A stretch of DNA of 64,000 bases from Achromobacter xylosoxidans. Its GTDB lineage: Bacteria; Pseudomonadota; Gammaproteobacteria; Burkholderiales; Burkholderiaceae_B. Below are positions 22,901 through 34,900 of the stretch, piece by piece (the first letter of the stretch is position 1; every line of letters starts with the position of its first letter). Both the position numbers and the translations under genes were made by a program. Location of the stretch: contig NZ_CP061008.1 of the NCBI RefSeq assembly GCF_014490035.1, forward strand, positions 1,674,001-1,738,000. Reading direction: 5' to 3'. The notes beneath the pieces were generated by a model. The model was not told the origin of the DNA. It did no database searches and saw nothing but the letters and a program-made list of their open reading frames with translations.

Positions 22901-25900
22901 CTATGCCAGCCAGCAGAACGTCATCAGCGAGCAGATCCGCACGTTGACGCGGATGCAGGCCGAGCATGCGTCGAATCCGCAGGCCGTGGCGCGCTATCAG
23001 GCCAATATCGCCGCCTTGCAGCAGCAGCTGCAAAGCATCCAGATGGGCGTGAAGCTGCAGAATGGCCAGATCCGCTACCTGGATTCCTTCAGTACCTTCT
23101 TCATCGACATGCCGGACATGTACGCGTCCGGCGGCTCGGTCTATGTGAACGCGACCGATACCGGCGGCGTGTACCGGTCGGGCATCGATGCCCGCGCCAA
23201 CACCCAGATCAATATCGTCAACGATTCGCCGATGCTGATGAACGTCCGGGACGCGGTGGTGCTGGACGGCACCATCATCCGCCCGGGATCCGACGGCCAG
23301 CTCAAGGTCTTCAAGACCGGACACCTGTACGTCAACGACGTGTCCGTGAAGGGCGCGTCGGGCGCCGACACGGCCGAGGTCAGCATCAGCCAGATCAAGA
23401 ACGGCTGGGCCGCGGACCCGTTCGGCGGCGCCTTGAACGACCCAGACGATCCGACCAACAGCGTGGCGAAGATGATTGCGAACGCGCCGGTCGACCTGAG
23501 CCTGATGGGCGCGGTGGTCAACCCGCTGGGCAAGGTGTCGGTGATCAACGCGCTGGGCAGCATCAATGTGTCGGGAACCATCCAGGCGCTCAGCCTGGAC
23601 ATCGTGGCCAAGGGCAACTTCAGCCTGCAGAGCGAGGGCTGGTACAACTCGGGCGCCGATCCCACCTTCCTGAACGACAAGTGGCAGAACGTCATCAACG
23701 CGCTGAAGAACAGCGGCACCAGCACCGGCATCGACGACACGATGCAGAACGTGCTGCTGAAGTGGGGCTATACCAAGCTTGAGCCTTTCTCGAAATACCT
23801 GAACGACAACCCGGCGGCGCGGGATTCGCGCATTTTCGCCCTGGGCGCGATCAGCATTTCGGCCTTGACGCTGAACATCGACGGCAAGATCCAGAGCGGC
23901 GTCACGGATGCCTACATCAAGATCGACAGCTCTTTCCGCGGCGATCAGGACAAGGCCTTGCAGGATGGCAACGGCTACGCCATCAACGGCGTGTCGTTCA
24001 GCGCGGACGGTTCCCTGAACCGCTATGGCGCCATCACGGGCCGTTTCGATTACGCCACGCAGACCATCATCCTGGATCCGGTCAGGCTGGCGGGCGGCAG
24101 CATTTCGCTGACCGGGCAGATCGTGTCGGTGGGCAACGGCAACCTGGTCGTGGCCAACGGCTACGCCTCGGTCCATATCGACAACCAGACCACCTACGCG
24201 CTGGTGACGCACGATATCGACGTCAGCACCTATCGCCGCGGCCGCATCGAAATCATCGATACGTCGCGCGGGCAGAAGGACTTGTATGAACTGCAGGGCC
24301 TGAACAATGTCGTGCACACGGTCTGGAACAAGTTCGTGCAGGTCACGCCGGACCCGGCGGATCCGCTGGCGCTGAGCTGGATCTGGGTCTACGAGAACGC
24401 CGCCGGCCAGCGCGATGCTGGCGGATTGAGCAATTCCGCCGGCACGCTGCAGGACGGCCGCACGCTGACCCTTTCATACAAGCCGCAGACCGGCCAGATG
24501 ATGGTGTGGGTCATGGGCTGGACCTCGGGAGAGACCACCACCACGGTCTACACCACCAAGCGCTTCAACCTGTTCGGGGATTGGGATCCGCTGGGCTGGC
24601 TGACCGACAACGACACCACCAAGTCCGGCCCCGTGACGGTCTACGAGACGCCGCGCCCGGTGCTGGTATCCACGGTGCTTGCCTACGACGGCATCAATTC
24701 GGTGCCGGATGCGCTCAAGCAGCAGCTGGCGGCCAGCGGCAAGCTGAACGAAGCGCTGCTGCCGTCCACGATCGAGGGCAGCGGCACGCAGAGCCTGGTC
24801 GAGGACGCCAACGGCGACATAGTCGGCCCCGACGGCAAGCACTACCGCCTGGAATCGTCGGGCGGCACGGCGCTGGACACGTCCGCGTTCAGCGTGGCCT
24901 ACCGCAAGTTCAATACCGGCGTGATCGTGCGCAACGACGGCCCGCACACCAGCGGGGGCGGCTGGCTGCGCACCAAGACCACCACGCTCACGCAAGTGGT
25001 CGAGAAGAAGCAGCAGGAGCTGTTCACCTTCTATGTGCCGGCATCGCAGGAGATCACGCTGAGCTTCATGGGCTCCAGCAACAGCGATAACGCCATCTAC
25101 ATCCGCAGCAACGGCAACGTGACGCTGGCTGGCAACCTGATCGTCGGCAATGGCAAGACCGTGCGTATCGAGGCCGTGTCGGCCTCCACGCCGACCTCCA
25201 TCACGATGCAGGGCGAGGTTGGCATCATGGCGCGCGATGCCAACGGCCAGATGCCGTCCGGCGCATCCGCCGTGGTCAATGTCGACGCCATCGCGCTGGG
25301 TGGCGCGATCAACCTGAACATCATGGGTTCCAGCGGCTACACCCGGGCCGAGGCGCGCAACGACATCCGCCTGAACTACTTCTCGGATGGCGGCGCCAGC
25401 TCCTGGGCTTCCTTGAAGAAGGTCGCCTCGTCCGCTGGCACGGTCTACATCGAAGCGCTCAACGGCATCTTCAGCCACGCGTCCGCGGGCAACGACACGG
25501 TGGTCTCGGGCAACCGGATCGAGTTGAACGCCGGCTACGGCGCCATTGGCACGGCATCCAAGGCGCTGGTCATCCATGCGCGCCAGGGCTTCGCGGCCCA
25601 GGCGGGCCTGGCGGGCGGACCCGCCGGCGCCGACAAGAGCATCTATCTGGCGCAGAACGTCCTGAACGCCGACCTGACCCTGGTCAAGCCGGTGAATTGG
25701 AGCAACCCGCAGGCCGCCGTGTACGCGGAATTGGGTGGCGTGCACATCAGCCTGAACGGCGGTTCGCTGCTGGACGGCGAACTGGCGGACACGCGCACCG
25801 CGACGGAAAAGGCCTACCCCACGGTCACGGCCAAGATCCTGGCTGAACTGAGCGCGCAGCTGGCGCAGTACGACAGTTATTGGTCGGGAGTGCGCTCGCT

Positions 25901-28900
25901 GCAAACCGCCACCGTGACGCTGGGCGGCGCGGGCACCTACCTGAGCACGCAGGCCGAGGGCGGCCAGTACCTGGCTATCGGCATGACGGCCGATGAGTAT
26001 GCCGCGGTCTTGCAGGCGGCGGTCGACGGCCATCGCCTGGTGCGCCTGGCGTACAACAACAGCCTGAACGGCAACGCCCGCACCGAGATCCTGGGATATC
26101 TGGGGCTGGTGGCGGGTAGCGGCGCGAATGGCGTCTATCGGTTCAGCTTCACGCTGTACGATCCGTCCAACCCGGGCGCGGGCCCGGTGTCGCTGGCCTC
26201 GCTGGGCTATACCGCCGGCAGCCAGGGCGTGCTGTACGGACCGTCGTATGCGCTTGCGGGCGCAACGGAGCAGTCCAACGCCAATCTGCCGATCAGCTTC
26301 ACGCTGCCCACGGGTGCCCTGACCACGCAGCAGGGTTCCGATACGCTGCGCCTGCAGCTCACCGCCGATCAGATGACGCAGTTCGCCGCCAAGGCGGATC
26401 CGTCCATCGTCGACTACGCCCAGCGCGTGCTGGCGGGAATGCGCAGCTACACCAGCATACTGGTGGGCGGGCAGGTGCTGGCGATCGATCAGATCCTGCC
26501 CACGGAATCGTGGTGGGGGTCGAACAGCTTCGATACCGTCCTCATCCGGCTCAAGTCGCCGTATGTGGGCGATCTGACCACCGCCGATCCCAATGGCCAT
26601 CGCGAACTGAACATCGTGCTGAGCAATGGCGCCGATACGGCCGGGGCCGCCAGTTACACCGGAACCACCGACACGGTGCGGCCCGCTGTGCCGGCCGCGG
26701 GCGCCGTGGGCACGCCGCAAGCGGGCGATCAGGACATCAGCTCGGCCATCGTCAACGCGATCCTGCAGCACAACCTGGCGAACCCGAACGACCAGATCGC
26801 CACGGGCGCGGGCTCGCTGTACGCGAACCTGACCTCCACCGCGCCGAATAGCGCATGGTCCGTCATCGAACGCTCCGTTGTCTCCAATCAGCTGCTGCTT
26901 TCCGGCACGCAGCTGGGCTGGAGCATGCCAGGCGGCGTCTCCTCGGTGGCAGCCTACAACCAGTGGATGAACAATGCCGGCAACGGGCTGATCGGCAGCG
27001 AGATCACCTTCACGATAGACGGCGTGAGCTACACGCGCCGCATCGAGTCCCTGAGCCTGGTCCAGGCGGACGGCTCGCCCGCCACCAGCCTGTACAACTC
27101 GCAGAACCACGTGTCCGTGACTTTCTCGGGCGCGGCGGTGGAGACGAAGAACTATTACATCCGCAACGGCGCGGGTACGGTGGTCTCGACCCGCTTGCCG
27201 ACGGAACTGGCATACGGCTTGACCGGCCTGGGCAAGGGCGCGAGTTCGGGCGCGGCTACGCTGGCCGTGGCCTACACGGTGCAGCGCGGCTTCGGCGCGT
27301 CGGCGCTCAAGCAGGGCGTGCTGACGTCGGATATCCCCACGTCCTACTGGGGCTGGTACGGCAGCAACCTGTTGCCCTTCCACACCTACACGGAGAAGTC
27401 GGGCGTCGGCGCGGGCTACGCCGAGTACGTGGACATGGGCAACAGCTTCAGCTGGGATCTGACCGGCGCGGGCTTGAGCGACAGCGCGCGCACGCAGCTG
27501 GCCAACAGCATCAAGGCGCTGTTGCAGAGCGGGCAATCGATCTCGCTGGCGGGCCTGGAGCTGTACATGACGAACCAGAACGGCGCCTTGCAGGGCCATG
27601 AGCTGGGCGTCTACGACAACGGCACGCTGCACATCCTGACCATCGTCGATGCCAACGGCAATCCGCTGACGGCCGCCAGCTCCGACAGCGACTGGCTGAC
27701 CGGCCGCATCACCTTCAGCGGCAAGGTCTACGCGCAGAAGTCGCAATTGATGGACCTGGACGTCTACAAGAACACCAACGTCCACGACCCGGTTGCCACC
27801 GGCGCCTATACGCCGACCTTGCAGGGCAAGACCGTCAACGCCGGCATCCGCCTGGTCGACTCGGGCTTCGCGCAACAGTCCCTGACGCAGTTCGGCGTGG
27901 CCACGCTGACATTGCCGGGCACCGACCGCCTGGTGCAGGGCCAGCGCATCGAGCTGAGCTTCGCGAATTCGACGCAGACGGTCATCTATTACGTGCAAAG
28001 CGTGAACGGCCGCGTGGTGACCCTGTCCGACAGCGTGGACGGCGCCTTCAATGGCGGCGACCCCGTCACCGTCGGCAAAATCCTTGCGCTCGCGGGCAAT
28101 TCTCCTGGAGCGGTCACCGTCAGGCTGCTGGACGCAGCCGCCAGCGGCGCTTCGGTACAGGCCGACAACGTCATTACGCTGACCGACATGAACATCGTGC
28201 CGGTCACTGACGCCAGCGGCCAGGTGACGGGCTATCGCGCCTTGCAGGACTTCGACCGCGTGTACCTGAACGACGTGCGCCTGCAGACGGGCAAGGTGTC
28301 CAGCCTGCAGACCAACGTGGCCTACTACGTGCTGGTCGGCGCCAACAATACGATCCAGCTGTTCGCCTCCAAGGAACAGGCGGTGCTGTACCAGCAGATC
28401 CAGGCGCTGAACCAGACGGCGGAGGGACAGGCGCTGGCCAAGGCGCTGTTCACGGATGCCGGCATCACCGGCGAACTGCTGCGCGGCTTCGCGGCGGCGG
28501 ACGTGCGCGGCATGTTCACCGTCTCCACGCACCTGTTCCAGACGCAGGCGGCGGGCTCCACCGAAGGCTTGAGCGCCCAGCTGCAAGCGTTGCATGAACA
28601 GTTGCGCAACCAGGGCTTCGACCCCAACTACCTGCCGGCCGCGCTGGACATCGCCGCTGCCAAGGACCTGGTCAAGTCGACGCGCAACCAGGTCGTCTAC
28701 GACTACGTGGTCGACAAGGAATTGGCGCAGACGGCCGAGTATCACAACTACTGGCGCGATAGGCTGGAATCCGTTGCCGGAACCGCGGTGTCCGGATTGA
28801 CGGCCGTGGCCGATGGCAGTTTCAAGCTGGCCGACATGAACATCGTCGACGACGGCAGCGGGCAATTGCGCGCCTTGCGCACCGGCGACGAGATCTACTT

Positions 28901-31900
28901 CCGGCACTCCGTGGGCGACGTGCGGGCCGATACGGCCTACTACGCCATCGTCGGCGCGGACGGCACGATCCGGTTGGCGGCATCGCTGGCCGACGCCATG
29001 CTCTACCAGACCGGCGCAGGGCAGAATGACGGCTTGCTGGCCCTGTACCCGAACCTGGGCCAGGCCATCACGCTGACGTTCGACGCGTCCAGCCTGAATG
29101 GGGCAGGGGTGGAGGCGTATACGCGCGTCTACTCGGTGCGCGCCGACGCGCCGCCGCAGACCGCGCAGGAGATCGCCCTGTACGGCCAGACCTATGATGC
29201 GGGCCATTTCTTCTACTTCTCGACGGCGACGCTGCGCAATATCGAGAACAACCTGCTGTATCCGGTGTCGGCGGCCATCAACGAACAGGTCTTCGACCTG
29301 GAGGTCAGCGGCGAGGGCGCGCCGCCCGCCGACCGCTTCCTGAACGTGAAGGCGGGCGCGGACATCGTGCTGCGAACTTCCGGCCAGGGCTCGATCGGCG
29401 CCGAACTCGGCGACTACACCTTGCAGTTGCCCAACCTGGGCGGACTGTCGGAAGCCGACCGAGCCAACGTGTTCGACTCGCTGCCGGAGGCCGACAAGGC
29501 CATCCTGTCGCGCGCCAACGCGGTCAACCTGGCGGGCGTATACCACACGCTTTACCGCTACATCGGCCCGGCCGGCACCATGCCGCTGGACCGCGCCAGC
29601 GTCGATTTCTCCGATACGTCGCTGTGGCAGCGCTTTGAACCGCTGTTCTCCAACGATGCCTCGTTGATGCTGGGCAGGACGCTGGCGGCCAACAGCGCCG
29701 TGCAGTTCCTGTTTGCCGAGCGTTTCGACCTGTACCAGAACAGCCGCGACGTCTTCATCTACAACAGCAAGATGCTGGAAGGCGCAACGGCGGGCCAGCG
29801 CAGCCAGCTGCAGGCCAATATCGATGCCGCGCGCGCCAGCGGCGTGCAGGTGGTGGATATCGGCAGCGGCTTCCTGGATCCGGTCTGGAGCCAGATCAGC
29901 GTGCCGTACATGGCGCAGGATGGCGCCAGCCCGCAGGCGCTGAGCACCGGCATGCTGGTGGGCGATATGCGCGACCCGCGCTATCTGACGCTGAAATTGA
30001 CGCGCTCGCTCGCGGTGCAGGCTGTCAACGGCGTGGTGTCCGCATACAGCGACACCACGGTGGGCCTGGACTCGCCGCAGGGCAGCATCCGCCTGGGCGA
30101 CATCCATGCCAAGGAAGGCATCACCATCACGGTCAGCGCGCAGGGCGGCTCCATCATCGGCACCGACGCCGGCACGCTGGAGAGCGCCGGCCAGGTCAGC
30201 CTGGTGGCGGACAAGGACGTCGTGGGCAGCACGCGCGACGCCAACGGCATCTATCAATACGATGGCGCCAAGCACCTGCAGCTGAATCTCGCCGCGGGCC
30301 ATTCCCTGTACGTGGAAGCGGGCGGCGTGGCGCGGGTGTCGCAGGTGGGCGCGCAGGACCTGAACCTGGTCCTGGCGCACACCAAGGGCACGGCGGCAGG
30401 AGGTTCGTCCTACCAGGCGGACGCCAATCTGCTGGTCGGCCAGGTGGTGTCGGCCGGCAGCGTGACGCTGCAGGCGGGGCAATCGATCCTGAACGCCACG
30501 GCCCAAGGGCAGCGGCAGTATGCGAACGTGGTGCTGTCGGATCTGGGCGCGGCGGACCTCGCCGCCTTGGGTTACACGCGGGAGGTGGTCTTGATCGCCG
30601 GCCAGTCCGTGGGCCAGTTGGGCGCGGACCTGTCGCAGCAGGGCACGCCGCTGCTGATCAGCATCTCGCAGGGCGACGAGCAGGCGGTGGTGCGCGCCTC
30701 GGCGGCGCAAGGCGTCAATCTGTACGGCATGCACAGCCTGCGCCTGGGCGGCATCGACGTGGTCGATGCCAACGGGGTCCGCGGGGATGCGCGCATCTAT
30801 GCGCTGGATTCGATCCTGAACGGCACGCCGTCCGGCCAGGCCGCCATCACGGCGCGCAACGTGTGGCTGGAAACCCTGTCCGGCACGATAGGCGGGCTGG
30901 GCTCGCCGCTGTTGACGGACCTGTCCGGCCATCTGGTGGCCTCGGCTCAAGGCTCGATATCGCTCAGTCAGTTGGGCGTCCATGACTTGACGCTGTCTCG
31001 TGTGGAGTCGCGCTCGCGCGATGAGGTGCATCTGGCCAGCCAGGCCAGCATCGTCAACGACAAGACGGCGCATCCGGGAGTTTCCAGCGGCCGGACGGAC
31101 GCGGTCGTGACGGGCGGCAGCCTGTACTTCACGGCGGGCGGCTCGGTTGGCGGCTATGCGCAGTCCGACGTCGCCGGCGTGCAGGTCAACGATGCCCTGA
31201 TCGTGGCGGCAGTCGGGCCGCAGGCGACGATCAACGCCCTGGCGGGCGGCGACGTGGCGTTGGTGCAGGCGGGTGCTGCCACTGACGCGCAAGGCGTGTC
31301 GCAGGCGTTGTCCATGAACATCGGCCGCATCGAGGCGAACAACGCATGGCTGGTGGCGCGCCACGAAGCCGGACAGACGGCGGCCTCGGGCGACATCGTC
31401 CTGGCGGCGGACTCCGTGATCAGCGTCATGGGCGCGCTCAGTCTGCTGGCGGGCAACAACCTGTCGGTGGCGGGCCGCAGCGGCCTCATGCCGGGCGCGC
31501 TGATCCAGGCGGGCCAGCGTATGAATCTGCGCGTGGACCGCGATGACCGTGGCCAGGCGGGCTACGGCAAAGCCGCGGTGGCGGACATCAATGGCCGCCT
31601 GCTGGCGCCGCAGGTGTATGTCTACGGCAGTGCAACGGGCGACAACGCCATCACGTTCGGCGCCAGCGCCGAGATCGGCGGCGGGGTGGATGGCAATGGG
31701 GCCTTGGTCCAAGGCCTTTTGCTGGACGTCACCGGCGGTTCTGGCCGGGACCGCGTAACGCTGCGGGCGCAGTTGATCGACCAGCAGGACACCGTCGTGC
31801 GTACCCTGGACGGCGACGACGCGGTGGTGTTCGATGCATCCGATCTGCGCGGCAACGCCCTGGTGCAGACTGGGTTGGGCGACGATGCGGTGTCTGTGTT

Positions 31901-34900
31901 GAATACGCGGATCGCGGGCGCGTTGACCGTGCTGGCAGACGAAGGCGACAACACGGTGCTGCTGGAAGCGGCAGCCGTGGGCGGCGATACCGTCATCACG
32001 ACCGGTTCTGGTTTTGATCAGATCACCGTGCTGGCCAGCGGCTTGGCCGGCGCACTGACGGTGGACGCAGGCGATGGCGGCAACGTCGTTGTGCTGGACC
32101 GCGCGACCGTGGGCGGTAACACCGTCATTACGACCGGTTCCAGCGTCGACCAGATCACCGTGCTGGCCAGCGGTCTGGCCGGCGCACTGACGGTGGACGC
32201 AGGCGATGGCGGCAACATCGTTCTGCTGGACCGCGCGACCGTGGGCGGCGATACCGTCATCACGACCGGTTCCGGCGTCGACCAGATCACCGTGCTGGCC
32301 AGCGGCTTGACCGGCGCACTGACGGTGGACGCAGGCGATGGCGGCAACATCGTTTTGCTGGAGCGCGCGACCGTGGGCGGCAATACCGTCATCACGACCG
32401 GTTCCGGCGTCGACCAGATCACCGTCCTCGCCAGCGGTTTAGCCGGCGCACTGACGGTGGAGGCAGGCGATGGCGGCAACGTCGTTGTACTGGACCGCGC
32501 GACCGTGGGCGGCGATACCGTCATCACGACCGGTTCTGGTTTTGATCAGATCACCGTGCTGGCCAGCGGCTTGGCCGGCGCACTGACGGTGGACGCAGGC
32601 GAGGGCGGCAACATCGTTGTGCTGGACCGCGCGACCGTGGGCGGCAATACCATCATCACGACCGGTTCCGGTGCCGACCTGATTACCCTATCGGAGTCGG
32701 ATTTCCTCGGCCATCTGGCCGTGGATGCCGGCGCGGGCGACGACAAGATCTGGATGTCCCGCATCCTGCTGGCGCGGGGCGCCACCGTGCAGGGCGGAGA
32801 GGGCGACGACTACATCTACCTGTCGGCGCGCGCGCTGGCGGGCGGGATTTCGCTGCGCGGCAACGACGGCAACGATCTCATCGTGCTGGATCAACTGCCT
32901 TCCTTGACCAGCCAGCAAGGCTCGCCAGGCGCGACGGACCGGGTGGACGTGGATGGGGGCCGCGGCGCCGATCACATCGTCGTGAACCTGAACGCGGCGC
33001 TGACCTCCATCATCGTCAACGTTCACGATTCCGACGACCACGGCCGCGAAAATCTGGCCGACGTCAACAAGCTGACTATCAACGGCACGACGCAGGACGA
33101 GAGCTTCCTGGTCCGCGCCAACCATGTCGCCAAGATCACGCCGCAAGGCGCGGGCTATGCCGATTCGGTCCAGCGCGTGAACTACGACCGCAGCATGACG
33201 GGCGGACTGCGCCTGAATGCGGTGGATGGCGGCAACCGCTTCTATATCGACGACACCGGCACCCACGTGGTCATCGACGGCGGCCTGGGCAGCGATCCGG
33301 CCAAGCACAACGAGTACCAGGTAGGGCAGCTGTACGCGCTGGACCGCCAACTGCCGCAAGTGGCTGCCGGCGACCAGATCGGCACGGTGCTGACGACGCA
33401 GGGCTATCTGTCGCGCGGCAACAGCTACGGCATGACGCTGTACGGCGCCGAGAACAGCAGCAACGTGTTCCGCGTCTACAGCAACGCCGCGCCGCTGGCC
33501 CTGCATGGCGGCAAGCGCGACGACGAGTTCATGGTCTATGCCTTCAAGCAAGCGCAGGCGCAGGCGGACGGCGGGCGCGGCTATGTCGTGAACGGGCCGG
33601 TTGCCATCGACGGCGGTGCGGGCCTGAATACCTACACCATGCTGGGTTCCGAGGACGCCGACGCGTTTGCGCTGACGCAGGAAGGCATACGCGGCGCGGG
33701 GCTGAACACCAGCTACCAGAACATCCAGCGCGTCAATCTGGATGCGCGCGAAGGCAATGACCACATCTACGTGTTGTCGACTCGCAGCAACGTCATCACG
33801 ACCCTGATCGGCGGCAGCGGCAGCGATACCTTCGATCTGTCGGGAGATGTGGCGGGCAATACCATCGTCACGGGTCGCGACGGTTCGCGCGACGTGTTCG
33901 ATGGCGCGCAGCCGGTCAGCATCACGGCGCAGCCGGGCGAACTGGACGCCGATGGCGGCAATACCCTGTCGTTGTCGGTGAGCCTGGACGCCAGCGTGCT
34001 GCCGCGTCCGGCATCCGGCCAGGCCTACGTTTCCCTGAGCAGCGCCATGGTGGCATCCGCGCTGTACGGGTCGGTGTCGCAGGGCGCGGGCCTGTCTTCT
34101 GCGGATGCGCTGGCTGCGGCCATGCAAGGTCTGCAAGGGCGCGGCGTGCTGCTGTCGACCGACGGCGGCCAGACCTGGCATCAGAGCGTGGTGCTGGCCT
34201 TCGACGCCAATGGCACAGGCGCGCACGCCTGGGGCGTGGCGCAGCAAGTGTTGATCAAGGTCGAGGGCGGAGCCGGCGTCGGCCTGCCGCCAGTGAGCTT
34301 GGCCGGCCTGGACCTGCATCTGTCGGCCTCGCTCTTCACCACCCTGCCGGGGTTGCAGGATGTGGCGCTGCCGCCCATCCTGGTGCGCGTGGCGGATCCG
34401 GCCTATGCCGGCGCGGCCAACGAGCCGGGCAAGGTCCGCAGCCCGCGGGCCACCGATCAGCCCGTCATTACGGTGGATCCGGCCACGGGCGTCAGCTACG
34501 CCAACTATGGCGATCAGCCGCACGACGTATCGGGCATCCAGGGCAGCTTGCTGATTGAAGGCGCAACCTTGGACCGCCCGGGCTACGACAGTGCGTTGCA
34601 CGCGGGTGTGGGCCTGCCGAGCGAGTCGGATGGCGTCCTGGGCGCGCGCGATCAGGGGGCGGTCTCGACGGCGCCCGTCAATGACCGCATTCGGATCTTC
34701 GACGACGGCGCCACGGCGGGCAAGACCGGCATGCAGGACCAGGTGGACAACCTGAGCGGACTGGGCCGTCTGTACGGCAACGCGCAGGCGGCCGATTTCG
34801 GCCGCATCACCGGGCTGGGCATGACGCCGGGACTGGGCGGCGCGGGCGGCACGGTGTCGCTGTCCGGCCAGGCCGGCACTCACGTGTACGACCGCGGCGT

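Noticed and set aside
24474..31712. Very long minus-strand open frames opposite the giant gene (also 7848-14513, 14538-18602, 18645-24317, 32688-36608, 4854-7694)
   Set aside because: They are shadows of strong codon bias in the plus-strand gene: compositions rich in His, Arg, Ala and Gln, no recognisable domain, and no plausible promoters or ribosome sites.
31981..32690. Regular repeats as a possible CRISPR array
   Set aside because: The 132-bp units are contiguous, in frame, and have no unique spacers; they encode protein repeats.
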